64,000 bases of DNA from Nocardia sp. CC227C (GCF_030767025.1 NZ_JASITE010000003.1:248001-312000); one strand, 5' to 3'. Shown: positions 1 to 8,946, counted from the stretch's first letter. Translations and numbers: made by a program. Notes: a model not told the origin generated them from the letters alone.

Positions 1-1
1 A

Positions 2-1540
2 CTCGACGCCATCAACGCGGCCGTGAACGATCCGTGGCTGGCCGGGTCCGAGCGGCTCGCCGCGCTCGACATCGCGCTGGCCGACCTCGAGCGTTCGCCG
101 AGTCTGCCCGAGCGGATGCGTGACCTGATCGACTTCGACAGCATGCGGCTGGCGGCGGCGACCTTCGCGGTGGGGCCGGACCTCGGCGCGGCGGTGCTCG
201 ACCATGCCGACGGCCGTATCGAACTGCGTCAGGACGGACCCGGACACCGAGTCGGCGAGCAGACGACGGTGGATGAGTTCCTGCGTGGCCTCGACCGCGC
301 CAATCAAGTTGCCGCCGAACGTGGTCTGAGCGTCGAGTACGTGGCTGTCATCCATCGGCCGGTGGACGGCAGGTCCCTGGTGGAGTTGTTGTCCCGACCG
401 CAGCCGCAGCATCGGCTGCCCGCTGCGCGCAACGAACCGGTGTATCTCTCACCGCCGCGTCCAGCCGTTCCCGCGGCCGCCCGTGGCGCGCACACCATCG
501 AAGTCGGCGACGGCCGTGGCGGATTCGGCGCCGAGATGCTGCCCGCCGCCGACCGCGCGGGCGGCGGTCTGCTGCTGCAAACCTTCCCCGACACGTATGT
601 GCTCGCTGCCCAGCGCCGCCGGGATCTCGGCATCCTCGATCCCGCCCCGCTGACACCGCCCGGCTCGGTCACCGTCTTCGGCGACATGTTTTCGATCGGT
701 GCGGTGCTGAACACCGACGACAACCGCGGCGTGGCCCGCGTATTCGTCAACAATGTGCGAGCGCGCCTCGATGATTCGGCCTACGAGTCGCTCGTGCGCA
801 CGCTCAGCGCGGTACTCGCCCCGGGCGGCCGGGTAGAGGTGCAGTGGACCATGAAACCGGCGTCTCCGGGCGGCGAACCGGGGGACCGTGGACATATTCG
901 CGGCGATCTGCTCATGGCGGCGGTCCAGCGCATGTCGCCGGAGATCCGGGCGGCCTTCCATGTCCTGGACGCTCACGAGTTCCCCGGGCCCGGCAACCGC
1001 AACTACCTGTACACGGGCGAGGCGAGCGCACGCAATCGCATCGACCCACCGCCGGCGGATGCGACGTCGCAGCCGGATCGGCGCATGGTGATCGTCTACG
1101 ATCCCGAGGGCACCCACCGTACGCCGCTCGACGACCCGGCCGGAACCGCGTACACACCCCACATTCCGCACGACCGCTCCCCAGCGGCCCTGGAACAGCC
1201 CACCGGCGACCCGAACACCGCACATCTCCCGTCGCTGCGCCAGCACTACATAGCCGAGGTCGAAGGACTACAGGCTTACGAGGACTTCCTCCGCGCCGAA
1301 GGCGCGACCGAGGAAGAGATCGCCCGCGCGCTCCAGCACGAGCGCCGCGAGATCGGCGAGTTCTACAAGGGCGAAACCCCCGAACCGCAGGCGAGTAGGA
1401 TCCGGGCACGCAACTTGGAGAAGTACGGCGACCCACTGGGACCGACGGTGGAGTACCTGCGGCGGAAGGGGCTCAGTTGGGCGCAGATAATCGATGGTTC
1501 GAAACGTCCGGGCGGCGGTGATCTGGGGTTGAACAAATGA
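2..1540 (+). CDS. C-terminal part of a large polymorphic-toxin-like protein (partial at 5' end)
   Basis: The reading frame is open from base 2, so this is the C-terminal ~510 residues of a longer protein and its true start lies outside the window. The middle (about residues 155-335 counted from GTG 23) has features of a class I methyltransferase-like fold: a glycine-rich VGDGRGGFG segment and later VLAPGGRVEVQW. The last ~110 residues are predicted helical and charged, ending in RNLEKYGDPLGPTVEYLRRKG and a Gly-rich tail. I associate that ending with C-terminal domains of polymorphic toxins, from memory and without a search. The stop overlaps the start of the next gene by 4 bp (ATGA), the layout expected of a toxin-immunity pair. 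Position upstream of ESX genes suggests, but does not prove, export by that system. Enzymatic activity is unknown. Confidence 0.6.
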   Translation, partial: LDAINAAVNDPWLAGSERLAALDIALADLERSPSLPERMRDLIDFDSMRLAAATFAVGPDLGAAVLDHADGRIELRQDGPGHRVGEQTTVDEFLRGLDRANQVAAERGLSVEYVAVIHRPVDGRSLVELLSRPQPQHRLPAARNEPVYLSPPRPAVPAAARGAHTIEVGDGRGGFGAEMLPAADRAGGGLLLQTFPDTYVLAAQRRRDLGILDPAPLTPPGSVTVFGDMFSIGAVLNTDDNRGVARVFVNNVRARLDDSAYESLVRTLSAVLAPGGRVEVQWTMKPASPGGEPGDRGHIRGDLLMAAVQRMSPEIRAAFHVLDAHEFPGPGNRNYLYTGEASARNRIDPPPADATSQPDRRMVIVYDPEGTHRTPLDDPAGTAYTPHIPHDRSPAALEQPTGDPNTAHLPSLRQHYIAEVEGLQAYEDFLRAEGATEEEIARALQHERREIGEFYKGETPEPQASRIRARNLEKYGDPLGPTVEYLRRKGLSWAQIIDGSKRPGGGDLGLNK

Positions 1541-2268
1541 TCGTTAGTTCCTTCGACAAGCACTCGCAGGTGGCCGAATTCGATCCGGAGACCGGCGCGC
1601 TGCGCGTATTCGACCGGGCGGAGTTGCCCGACGGTGTGGAGCCCGCGGGATGCTTCGGAGTACTCGGTGCCGCCGGTACCGCCGTGTTCTACCGAGGTGC
1701 CACCGGCTTGTTTCTCCACATCGGTGACGAGACGTTCGCCCTCGAACATCCCGGAACGCGAATCCATTGGGAGCAAGCGGATCCCGCTACGGCACGGTTG
1801 GATATCCATCGTATCGACGAATCTCCCCGTCGCTTCGAATATCCCACCACCCTGAACGAGCTACGGCAGGACGCGAGCTTCGGCATGTTCCGGGAGGATT
1901 TCGAGGACTTCGACTTCGGCCTGTTCGTCAGCAATGTGCTGGCGGCCCCTGGCCGACGGGTTCGGATCTTCGCCGCTGCCGAGGGACGGGAGTCCGCGGA
2001 CCAGCCCGACCCGACCCGCGTCGTACTCTATTCTTACGCACGCGACCTACGCCCAGAGAAGGTCGCGGAGTTCACCTGGAACCCGACCGATGGTGTAGCA
2101 CTAACAGTTCTCGACGCCGAGTGGGGCGCGCTCGCATGGGATTACTTCAAAACGGGTATCCCTGCTCCCGCAGGTCGAGTTCCCGCCTCGGCAGGACCGG
2201 GCTTCATGCGGGCGCTGTTGCGCCCAAACCGAGCGACCTACTACCGGTTCGTGGATGAAAGCAGCTGA
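1537..2268 (+). CDS. Candidate immunity protein for the upstream toxin-like protein
   Basis: This 243-residue protein begins at an ATG inside the ATGA overlap with the preceding stop, so translation is probably coupled. I do not recognise the family. It has no signal peptide or membrane segment and looks cytosolic. The N-terminal half is rich in beta-type sequence, and there is an acidic stretch, REDFEDFDFGLF, near residues 115-126. Size, acidity, coupling and position directly after a toxin-like C-terminus fit an immunity protein. The alternative is an unrelated operon partner. A strong inverted repeat follows the stop within 10 bp, so the toxin/immunity transcript probably ends here. Confidence 0.5.
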   Translation: MIVSSFDKHSQVAEFDPETGALRVFDRAELPDGVEPAGCFGVLGAAGTAVFYRGATGLFLHIGDETFALEHPGTRIHWEQADPATARLDIHRIDESPRRFEYPTTLNELRQDASFGMFREDFEDFDFGLFVSNVLAAPGRRVRIFAAAEGRESADQPDPTRVVLYSYARDLRPEKVAEFTWNPTDGVALTVLDAEWGALAWDYFKTGIPAPAGRVPASAGPGFMRALLRPNRATYYRFVDESS

Positions 2269-2275
2269 TGGGATC

Positions 2276-2307
2276 GATCCAACCAGCCGTTCATGTCTGG
2301 TTGGATC
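2276..2307. terminator. Hairpin after the immunity-like gene
   Basis: A perfect 11-bp inverted repeat, GATCCAACCAG / CTGGTTGGATC, with a 10-nt loop starts 7 bp after the stop at 2268. There is no U-tract, which is common for actinobacterial terminators. It separates the toxin-like operon from the ESX substrate genes that follow. Confidence 0.6.
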
Positions 2308-2495
2308 ACTGTTATGCCGCCGGCAGACTCATCGCTGCCATCGTATTGCACCATGCCCGAGCAGTTTTCGTGCCGACGAAGCGGTTCGCCCGTTACGTGG
2401 TGGCGCCATGTCGGCCGAAACATGTCAGGATATGAAGAGCGGCAACGGCTGAGCACGCGGCCCCGATGTACCCGAGACAGTCAGGAGCACAACGT

Positions 2496-4430
2496 ATGGC
2501 TGGCGAGAGCGCTACCAATCCCTGGCCCACGATCAGTGACTATGCGGCAGCCGGGGAGTTGGAGTTCGAACCCCAGATGGCCAAGGACGCCGCGAATGCG
2601 GCAATCGGGCTGCTGGAATCGGTGCAGGCGCTGAAGTGGTACATCGGTGTGAACGGGGACGTCCCACAACTCTCTCAGCTCAGTGATGGCGTCGCGGTTG
2701 CCGGCGTGTTCAGCGACGCCGGCGTCAGGGCGGGTGACGTTCTCAAGGAGCATGAGGACATCCTCAACGACATGATCGACACCTTCATCGCCGCTGGCAA
2801 GACGATGGAGGGTGCCGAAGAAGGCAATGAGAGTATGTTCGACGGCATCGAGAAGCCGAAGCCGTTCGACGAAGATGTGGCAGTACCCATCATGGTGGGC
2901 GGCCGGTACGGGACCCTCAGTATTCCTGGGGTGGCCGAAGGCAAGAACTCCCATGAGGATCTGGAGTGGAAAAACAACAAGCCTCCGGAAGCACACGATG
3001 TCCAGGACCAGTCCGAGGACGTGACGGACTTCGAAGGTGGTTTCTCGGAGCAGTATGTGCGGACGGTGAATCCGTACGAGCAGAAGTACGAGACCCTCTA
3101 CCAACTTGGCCAGGATATGCGTCCTCACACTGTACTGAGTGTGGCGAATTCCTGGGTGTGGCTGGCAGAACGTGTCAATACGGCCTTCACGGACTTCTCG
3201 AATCTGATGACCGGTTCCAAGCTCGAGCAGTGGAAAGGCGAGGGAAAGGAAGCCGCTGATCGCGCTGTGAAAGGCTATCTCACCAGCGTCACGCCACTTG
3301 TCGAGGCCATGGACACGACCGGGCGGAGTCTCGCAGACCTTTCCGGCTGGCTGGAAGCGACGCGTGTCAGCATGCCGCAGAGTCCAACGAACCCGGCGGG
3401 AAAGGAAACCGGTCTCTATACGACCGAGGGAGGCCATTACTTTCATAAGGAGGGCGTTACATACGGCGGAACACAGGTGCCGATCCTCTACGAGGATCCG
3501 ACCGGGCAGTACCAGAAGAACATGGACGAAACGTATACCCAGGGGATTTCCAAGGCCGCCAAGGCTGTGCCGGTGCTGCCGTCCCCGATCGCGTCCTTCA
3601 CGAATATTCCCGAGCTGCCTCCGCTGGACCAGAAAGACGATGACAAGGGCGGTACCGGAAACGGTACCGGGTCCGGGTCCGGGGGCGGGGGTACCGGTGC
3701 GGGTGGAGCCGGTGGCTCGGGTGCGTTCACGGGGGGCGGTTCCTCCGGCGGCTCTCCGACGATTCCGGCCTTCGCGCCATCGGCGGCCTCACCATCGGGT
3801 ACCAGCCCACAGCGAGTCTCCGACCCGGCGGCGGAAGCCGCCCGGCGCGAAGCGCAGCGCTGGGCTGAACAGCAGCGTCAGGCGGCCGAAGCGGCGCGGC
3901 GGCAAGCGCAACAGCAGGAGTCGCGGAACAGCGGATCGGGGTTGAACGGAGCCGAGCAGGCAGTGCAGTCTGCCATGGCGACGGGCCAGCAGGCGCTGTC
4001 GGCGGCACAGCAGGCCGCTCAACAGGCCGCACAGCAAGCCGCACAGGAGTTGGCGAGGCAGCGTGCCAGCCTGCCCACGAACCCGGGAGGGATTCCCGGC
4101 ATGCCCGGTCCCGATCCGAAGCTGGCTGGCAGCGGCGGCGGGGCCGGAGGCGGAGCACCGGCTGTACGAAACCTCGAGGCTTCCAAGCTGTTCCCCCGTG
4201 CTGGTCTCGGAGGCGTCACCGCGGGTACCGCCGCGATGAGTGCGCGCGGAGTCGGCACGCCCGGCATGATGCCGGGTAGCCCCGGTCCGGCGGGTGCGGC
4301 GGGCCGAGGAGCCGGAAGTGAAGGCAAGGAGCACAAACGGCCCGCGTTCCTTGATTCCACCGAGCACCTCGAAGAAGCGATCGGCGACGCATTGCGTGTG
4401 GTCAAGCCTGTTGTCGAGAAGACCGACTGA
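2496..4430 (+). CDS. EspB-like ESX secretion substrate, module 1
   Basis: 644 residues. ATG 2496 is preferred over ATG 2466 because AGGAG lies 8 nt upstream and the start MAGES matches the paralogue at 9571. The N-terminal ~340 residues are helical with a W-x-G motif (WKG, W246) between two long helices, as in WXG100/PPE-type ESX substrates. Then come a Gly/Ser/Thr-rich linker, an Ala/Gln-rich probable coiled coil (about residues 440-530), a Pro/Gly-rich stretch, and a charged tail with STEHLEEAIGDALRVVKPVV. The architecture resembles EspB and related proteins, but sequence identity to EspB was not tested. The stop overlaps the start of the EspG-like gene (TGATG), consistent with a substrate-chaperone pair. 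Module 2 contains a full paralogue. Confidence 0.7.
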   Translation: MAGESATNPWPTISDYAAAGELEFEPQMAKDAANAAIGLLESVQALKWYIGVNGDVPQLSQLSDGVAVAGVFSDAGVRAGDVLKEHEDILNDMIDTFIAAGKTMEGAEEGNESMFDGIEKPKPFDEDVAVPIMVGGRYGTLSIPGVAEGKNSHEDLEWKNNKPPEAHDVQDQSEDVTDFEGGFSEQYVRTVNPYEQKYETLYQLGQDMRPHTVLSVANSWVWLAERVNTAFTDFSNLMTGSKLEQWKGEGKEAADRAVKGYLTSVTPLVEAMDTTGRSLADLSGWLEATRVSMPQSPTNPAGKETGLYTTEGGHYFHKEGVTYGGTQVPILYEDPTGQYQKNMDETYTQGISKAAKAVPVLPSPIASFTNIPELPPLDQKDDDKGGTGNGTGSGSGGGGTGAGGAGGSGAFTGGGSSGGSPTIPAFAPSAASPSGTSPQRVSDPAAEAARREAQRWAEQQRQAAEAARRQAQQQESRNSGSGLNGAEQAVQSAMATGQQALSAAQQAAQQAAQQAAQELARQRASLPTNPGGIPGMPGPDPKLAGSGGGAGGGAPAVRNLEASKLFPRAGLGGVTAGTAAMSARGVGTPGMMPGSPGPAGAAGRGAGSEGKEHKRPAFLDSTEHLEEAIGDALRVVKPVVEKTD

Positions 4431-5218
4431 TGAACCAGACCTGGACATTGACCGGCCTCGAATTCGTGGTGGCGTGGGAGACCCTGAAGGAGAATCTATT
4501 ACCGCGCCCGTTCGTCTTCCGGAGCCGAACACACTGGTACGACGATTTTCTTCGGGAGAAGCGAGAGGTTCGGGAGCGGCTGCAATCCACACTGGACACC
4601 GCAGTGTGGGAGGCATTGGAGGTAGCCGCTCGGCCGGACATCAGGATGATCATCCGGGGCCTGCACGGCGATATCCGTTCGGATCCGACGGGCAGCATTC
4701 GAATGCACGCTGTCCGTTACGGTGGTAGTGGCTACGTGCTGACGCAGCTGCCGGGGGACTCCCCAGACGACGGCGGTGAGTTCACCATCACCGAATGCGA
4801 TCCATTCGCGCTGGCCGATGGGGTGGTGGCCGCACTGCCGGAGATCAAGTCCGGGCAGAAGTCTCAGATCCAACTGCCCTCGAATGCCGACGGCGCCGAC
4901 CGAATGGTCCACGACGATTCGATGCTGTGGGATTCGTTCGACGATCCCGTCGGACGGGCCGGTCAGGAGTTCCTGCAGGCCGCATTCACGGGCTTGGGCG
5001 GCATCGAAATCACGCAGGGCACTTCGCGGTTCGGTCCACGCGGACGAGTGACTCGCGTCCTCGAATGGCGGGATGTCGTCGACGACGGTCGCTATCTGGT
5101 CGTCCACGACAATCCGCCCTACGCCACCGGCGTCGACGCCAAACGCATGGTCACGCTCATCAACAATGAGATCGCGGTGGTCGTCCAGGCGATCAAAGAT
5201 GAGCGGGCAACGTTGTAG
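4430..5218 (+). CDS. EspG-family ESX chaperone-like protein, module 1
   Basis: 262 residues, starting at ATG 4430, which overlaps the previous stop. The N-terminus LEFVVAWETLKENLLPRPF and the C-terminal block FGPRGRVTRVLEWRDVVDDGRY fit the EspG family, cytosolic chaperones that bind the helical tip of PE-PPE-type dimers and keep them export-competent. There is no signal peptide or membrane segment. The paralogue at 11361 has the same blocks, and a decayed copy follows immediately downstream. Translational coupling to the EspB-like gene suggests that protein is its client; this is an inference, since EspG proteins are best known from PE/PPE pairs. Confidence 0.75.
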   Translation: MNQTWTLTGLEFVVAWETLKENLLPRPFVFRSRTHWYDDFLREKREVRERLQSTLDTAVWEALEVAARPDIRMIIRGLHGDIRSDPTGSIRMHAVRYGGSGYVLTQLPGDSPDDGGEFTITECDPFALADGVVAALPEIKSGQKSQIQLPSNADGADRMVHDDSMLWDSFDDPVGRAGQEFLQAAFTGLGGIEITQGTSRFGPRGRVTRVLEWRDVVDDGRYLVVHDNPPYATGVDAKRMVTLINNEIAVVVQAIKDERATL

Positions 5219-5236
5219 TGACGAGGGGCGCAACGA

Positions 5237-5355
5237 ATGAGCGAAGTCACCGATCCTTGGCCCGCGAGCGCGCCGCCTATCTGGAATCGGCGGAGCACCT
5301 CGATGAGGCGATCGGCGGCACGCAGGTGGTGTCGCGGCGCGTCGTCGATCAGTGA
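5237..5355 (+). pseudogene. Scar of a deleted EspB-like gene
   Basis: The sequence starts with a GAGG(G)GCGCAACGA-ATG context like that of the intact gene (AGGAGCACAACGT-ATG) and encodes MSEVTDPWPAS, matching the N-terminus MAGESATNPWP. It then jumps, in another frame (from about 5269), to AAYLESAEHLDEAIGG and ends at TGA 5353-5355. That matches the C-terminal tail of the intact EspB-like protein. About 600 internal codons are therefore missing, with a frame change at the junction. No functional product is expected. Confidence 0.75.
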
Positions 5356-5364
5356 CGGCGTCGG

Positions 5365-5836
5365 CATCGGGACACCCGCATCGTGGTCACCGGCAGTGTC
5401 GACGGCGATCGGGAAAACCCGCGCAGCACCGTCCGTTTACTGACCGTTCGCCATCGTGGTGAAGGATATTCGCTGCGGCAGTTGCCCGATGAGACGGTCT
5501 GGCATGGCCGCGGCTATGTCCGTTACCGAGTACGACGCCCTGTTGCTGGGGGACGCGGTGGTCGAGGCGCCGTCGACCGCGGAGCCGGGACGGAGCGCGC
5601 GAGCGGCGACGATCGGCTTATGAACCGTCGAAATAGATTAGGGCAGTTCATGATTCGGCCCGAACGGAGTGTCGGCTCGGCGTTTGCGGTGGCGCGATAT
5701 CGTCGATGACGGCAGATACGCGGTCACCGGTGACGACCCGCCGGTCGCCACCGGCGTGGACGCCGAACGCTCGACCGTGCTGGTGAATTCGGAGATCGCC
5801 GAAGTCGTGCGGGCGATCCGGAAGGAGCGGGCGTAG
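5365..5836 (+). pseudogene. Remnant of an EspG-family gene with frameshifts
   Basis: Three EspG blocks are readable in different frames and in the right order. DTRIVVTGSVDGDRENPRST... to YSLRQLPDE matches the mid-N region. VTEYDALLLGDAVVEAPST (about 5525-5582) matches the xECDPLxLADAIVAALPT block. RLRWRDIVDDGRYAV...AEVVRAIRKERA matches the C-terminus and stops at TAG 5834-5836. The first ~75 residues and the segment between the last two blocks are missing. Together with the scar just upstream it is the rest of a third substrate-chaperone module. Confidence 0.8.
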
Positions 5837-5876
5837 GGCTCACTGTGCGGACTTATACTGGCCGGTAACGACAACG

Positions 5877-6206
5877 ATGGATGAGGGCCTCATGTCGACA
5901 GCGAGTACACGGACCGGTTCGATCACGGTCCACACCACTGAACAGGGGTTGCCGACCGGCATCAATATCGAAGCCGACGAGTTGCGAAGGCAGCCCGGAG
6001 AACTCGCCGGTGAGATTCTCCGGCTGTGCCGGCAGGCGGGCAATCGGGCGGGCATGGCGCGGCGGGAGCAGTTGGAGGCCGCCGGGATGCCGAGCGAGAT
6101 GTTGGCACTGACCGGCCTGCCCAAGGCCGAGGACGTCGCGCAGCAGGAGATGGCGGAAGAGCAGGACTACGACGTCGAGCCGCAGAGCTGGTTGTGGTCG
6201 GTATGA
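5877..6206 (+). CDS. Small conserved ESX-module protein, copy 1
   Basis: 109 residues from ATG 5877; ATG 5892 (MSTASTRTG) is an alternative start. I do not recognise a named family. It shares TTEQGLP near the start, a central helical block with LRLCRQAGNRAG, and a C-terminal EEQDYDVEPQSWL with the paralogue at 12256. The protein is acidic and cytosolic, with no signal or membrane segment. Its stop overlaps the start of the YbaB-like gene (ATGA), and the same pair recurs in module 2, so the two products probably act together. Confidence 0.65.
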   Translation: MDEGLMSTASTRTGSITVHTTEQGLPTGINIEADELRRQPGELAGEILRLCRQAGNRAGMARREQLEAAGMPSEMLALTGLPKAEDVAQQEMAEEQDYDVEPQSWLWSV

Positions 6207-6520
6207 GCGGGGTCATGGATGAAATGGAGGACCGCGCTCGGCGTCAACTGCATCGGATGCATGAGCTGAACGAGCAAATGTCCAGCATTAGAGTGCGGGA
6301 GACGTCGACCGATGGATCTGTGACCGTTGAAGTGGATGGAAACGGCATGATGTGCGATCTCGATCTGTCATCGGCGATTACTCGGCTATCGCCGCGCGAA
6401 TTCGAGGAAGTGTTGGTGTCCACCGCCAAGCGGGCGGCGGCGCAGGCATTCTCGCAGCGTGGTGAGCTGATCACCGCGTTCAATGAGGAGATCGCCGAGT
6501 CGCTTTCTCGGAATCGGTGA
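6203..6520 (+). CDS. YbaB/EbfC-like (EspL-type) protein, copy 1
   Basis: 105 residues. ATG 6203 lies in the ATGA overlap; upstream in-frame starts would read far into the previous gene. An N-terminal helix (DEMEDRARRQLHRMHELNEQ) is followed by the beta block VTVEVDGNGMMCDLDL and a C-terminal helical region. This is the layout of YbaB/EbfC nucleoid-associated proteins and of EspL in mycobacterial ESX-1. EspL-type proteins are cytosolic accessory factors of ESX export. The role here could be a small scaffold, a regulator or a DNA-binding protein; sequence alone does not decide. Confidence 0.7.
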   Translation: MSGVMDEMEDRARRQLHRMHELNEQMSSIRVRETSTDGSVTVEVDGNGMMCDLDLSSAITRLSPREFEEVLVSTAKRAAAQAFSQRGELITAFNEEIAESLSRNR

Positions 6521-6648
6521 CCTCGGCGTGTCACCGTTTCTTTACGTGCCCTTCGCGTGATCTCCAGCCGATGGCCAGGAGATTGGGCGGATGATCGGAT
6601 ACATTGTCCAACAGACACCTTGATCGGATTGCGTGGCAGAGGTTTTCG

Positions 6649-6963
6649 ATGAACGAGATCGTCGCAGTTCCCGAAGCGATCCGCCGCTACGGCGATGCTG
6701 CCGCAGCGATGGCCGTGGAGGTCGGCACCATGGGTGCCGCCAACCAAGCGGCCAGCGTGGCGGCCGTCGTACCGGTATTCGGTTTGATCGGGCAGGATTT
6801 CCTGGCGTCCTTCGCGGTCGCCCAGGCCAACAACCTGCTGTCGGTCAGTGAGCTCGCCGTGGTGCACGCCGCTACCGCCGCCACCGCCTACGGGGGCGCG
6901 GGTGCCTATCAGACCCATGAGGACACGACGGCCACCGAATTCGGCGCGATCGGTCGCGCATGA
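6649..6963 (+). CDS. EspC-like (DUF2580-type) ESX substrate, module 1
   Basis: 104 residues from ATG 6649, with GCAGAGG 6 nt upstream. It is a predicted helical hairpin with PVFGLIGQDFLASFAVAQANN in the middle. Near the C-terminus, AYQTHED contains the YxxxE pattern of ESX export signals. Size, fold and signal fit the EspC/PE-like group. The stop overlaps the start of the EspA-like gene by 4 bp, mirroring espA-espC and PE-PPE pairing in which two helical partners are co-secreted. A classic PE protein is the alternative, but the typical PE core motif is not seen here. Confidence 0.7.
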   Translation: MNEIVAVPEAIRRYGDAAAAMAVEVGTMGAANQAASVAAVVPVFGLIGQDFLASFAVAQANNLLSVSELAVVHAATAATAYGGAGAYQTHEDTTATEFGAIGRA

Positions 6964-8315
6964 TGGATGCGCCGCTCGATCAGTCCGTCGTCGACCTATT
7001 GCGGCAGAGTGCGATCGGGCCGATGATCGATCGCCCGGTGGGCGATGTGTTGCAGGAGATGGGCCTACCCGGGTTGCCCGACCTGACAGCCATGCCACCG
7101 CTGCCCGATATGCCGCCGCTGCCGCTGTTGGACCTGTCCGGGCTGCTGCAGCCGATCACCAATCTGGCCAGCAGCTTCGGTACCGGAGTTCTGCCCAGCG
7201 CCGCGCCCGCCCCGACCACCGACGGCAGCGGTGCGCCGGTCGGCGAGGCGGGCGCCGAACCGCAGAATACCGCCGCCCCGGTCGATCCCGCGCAGTTGCT
7301 GTCGCAGGTTTCCACCGGTATCCAGACCGTCATGCAGCTCGGTACCTCGGTCCTGCAGGCGGTGATGAGCCTGTGGCAGGGTATGGGCGCGAACGCTGCC
7401 GCCGACAAGAGCGCGCAGGCCGGCAAGGACACCGCGGCGGTGGCCTCGCAGAGTGCGGCGACCTCGGCCGGTGTGGTGGCCGCTTCCGGCACCGTCTTCC
7501 GCGGCGCCACCCAGATGTCGGCCATCATGGCCAAGTACATGGCCTCCCTCGCCGCTGCGGGCCCCTTCATCGCCACACCACCGGGCCAGGCGTTCGTCCT
7601 CGCCGCGACGACCGAGACCCTCGCCGAGGCGCTCACAGTCGTCGGCATCACCCGCGCCGAGCTCACCGCGCACAGCGCGGAGATGTCCGCCACCGGCCAG
7701 AAGGTCCCCGTCACCAATGCGCCGACGGGCGTCGACTCATCCCAGATCATGTCGCAGCTCATGTCGATCCTGCCGACCCTGGCCAATGCCGCGACCACCG
7801 GCGTGAAAGCTGTCTCCGACACCCACACCGCCCTGAATCCGCCCAAGACACCGGAGGATTCGGACGAGAAGAAGATCGGTGACATCACCGCAGGCGGCGG
7901 AGCCCCACTCGCCACCCCGGCGGTCGGCGCACTCGGTGGTGCGGCGGGTGCCGCCGCCGCGGCGCGCCCCCTCGCCGAATGGGGCGGCGGCCGCCAGGTC
8001 AACACCAGCCTCAACGCGGCCAGTGCCGCCCCGACCTCCCCGACGGCCCCCAATAATTCCACCGGCGGCCTCCGCGGGAACACCATGGCCGGCGGCCCCG
8101 GCATGATGCCCATGGGGGCGGCCGGAGCCATGGGCGCCGCCCGCGCCGGAGAAGACTCCAGTACGGACGGCCTGCGCACTCACCTGGTCACCGAACAACA
8201 CGGCGACGAGGTGGTCGGCGAAATCGACAAGGCCGCAATGCCGGTGGTCGGCGCGGGGAAGCCCACCGCTGACACATCCGGCGACGACCGACCGGACCAG
8301 GCCCTGGCCCTATAA
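6960..8315 (+). CDS. EspA-like/PPE-like ESX substrate, module 1
   Basis: 451 residues starting in the ATGA overlap with the EspC-like gene. The N-terminal ~70 residues are Pro/Leu-rich. A long Ala-rich helical region (about residues 110-290) has a W-x-G (WQG) near residue 140. Then follow a low-complexity Gly/Ala/Pro region with GGPGMMPMGAAGAMGAA and a tail HLVTEQHGDEVVGEI...MPVVG. The order (helical core, Gly/Met-rich segment, charged tail) resembles EspA/EspE-type proteins. No canonical PPE motif is visible at the N-terminus. It is likely co-exported with the EspC-like partner. The full paralogue is at 13349. Confidence 0.65.
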   Translation: MMDAPLDQSVVDLLRQSAIGPMIDRPVGDVLQEMGLPGLPDLTAMPPLPDMPPLPLLDLSGLLQPITNLASSFGTGVLPSAAPAPTTDGSGAPVGEAGAEPQNTAAPVDPAQLLSQVSTGIQTVMQLGTSVLQAVMSLWQGMGANAAADKSAQAGKDTAAVASQSAATSAGVVAASGTVFRGATQMSAIMAKYMASLAAAGPFIATPPGQAFVLAATTETLAEALTVVGITRAELTAHSAEMSATGQKVPVTNAPTGVDSSQIMSQLMSILPTLANAATTGVKAVSDTHTALNPPKTPEDSDEKKIGDITAGGGAPLATPAVGALGGAAGAAAAARPLAEWGGGRQVNTSLNAASAAPTSPTAPNNSTGGLRGNTMAGGPGMMPMGAAGAMGAARAGEDSSTDGLRTHLVTEQHGDEVVGEIDKAAMPVVGAGKPTADTSGDDRPDQALAL

Positions 8316-8567
8316 CGGGCGGGACACGCTATGATCCGCAGTGCGGGGGGTGCCATGACGATGAAATCCGGAACCGGCTTGCCGACAGCTATCAGGCTGT
8401 CCGGCCCACGGCCGCCGTCACTGGTATGCGCGGTCGGCTCCAATCCTCGGATGCCCCATGCGATCCCGTCGTCCGTGCCCGGAGAGGGGTGAGTGCCCCA
8501 CCTCTGTGTACGAACACGACCGAAAATCACATGACCGATAGAGCTGTCCCATAGGAGGGTGGAAAAC

Positions 8568-8909
8568 ATGAGTGGTGAAATTAACTTCGAGGCGTTCGGT
8601 GCCAAGGGCGTCGCGGAGGATATGGCCGACGCGGTCACCGCGATCCGCGTCACTATCAATCAGGTCACCGAGGCCGCCGGTGCCGTGAAGCGGGGTTGGG
8701 AAGGCACGGCGAACCAGGCGTTCGACGGTGCGGCCAGCAATTGGGAGGACGAGGCCCAGCGGGTCCAGAGCGTCCTCAACCGCCTGACGGAACTGGTCGG
8801 CGAGGGCAACACCAAGTACGAGACGATGGAAGCCGACAACGAGGACTACTTCAAGAATGCCGATGGTAACCACGGTCGCGCCGCGTCGCCGCATCTGACG
8901 AATCTCTGA
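8568..8909 (+). CDS. WXG100 protein, EsxB (CFP-10)-like
   Basis: 113 residues. ATG 8568 is chosen over GTG 8559 because AGGAGG (8553-8558) sits 9 nt upstream. The protein has the two-helix WXG100 pattern with the turn motif W-E-G (RGWEGTANQAF) and, after the second helix, YETMEAD, which contains the YxxxE export signal. It is the probable signal-carrying partner of a heterodimer with the next gene, recognised by the third ATPase domain of EccC. It lies between the two substrate modules. A possible -10 (TATGAT, 8330-8335) lies in the 252-bp gap upstream. Confidence 0.88.
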   Translation: MSGEINFEAFGAKGVAEDMADAVTAIRVTINQVTEAAGAVKRGWEGTANQAFDGAASNWEDEAQRVQSVLNRLTELVGEGNTKYETMEADNEDYFKNADGNHGRAASPHLTNL

Positions 8910-8946
8910 TAAAGATCCGCCATAGACTTTCGAAAGGATTCGACAC

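Noticed and set aside
2481..3446. 321-codon leftward frame opposite the first EspB-like gene
   Set aside because: No recognisable domain or start signal; the rightward protein has a paralogue and shared motifs.
8355..8492. 45-codon frame (MTMKSGTGLPTAIRL...) upstream of the esx pair, behind GGGGGG and a TATGAT
   Set aside because: Low-complexity Pro/Ser/Gly content and no counterpart before module 2; may be a leader, but coding cannot be supported.
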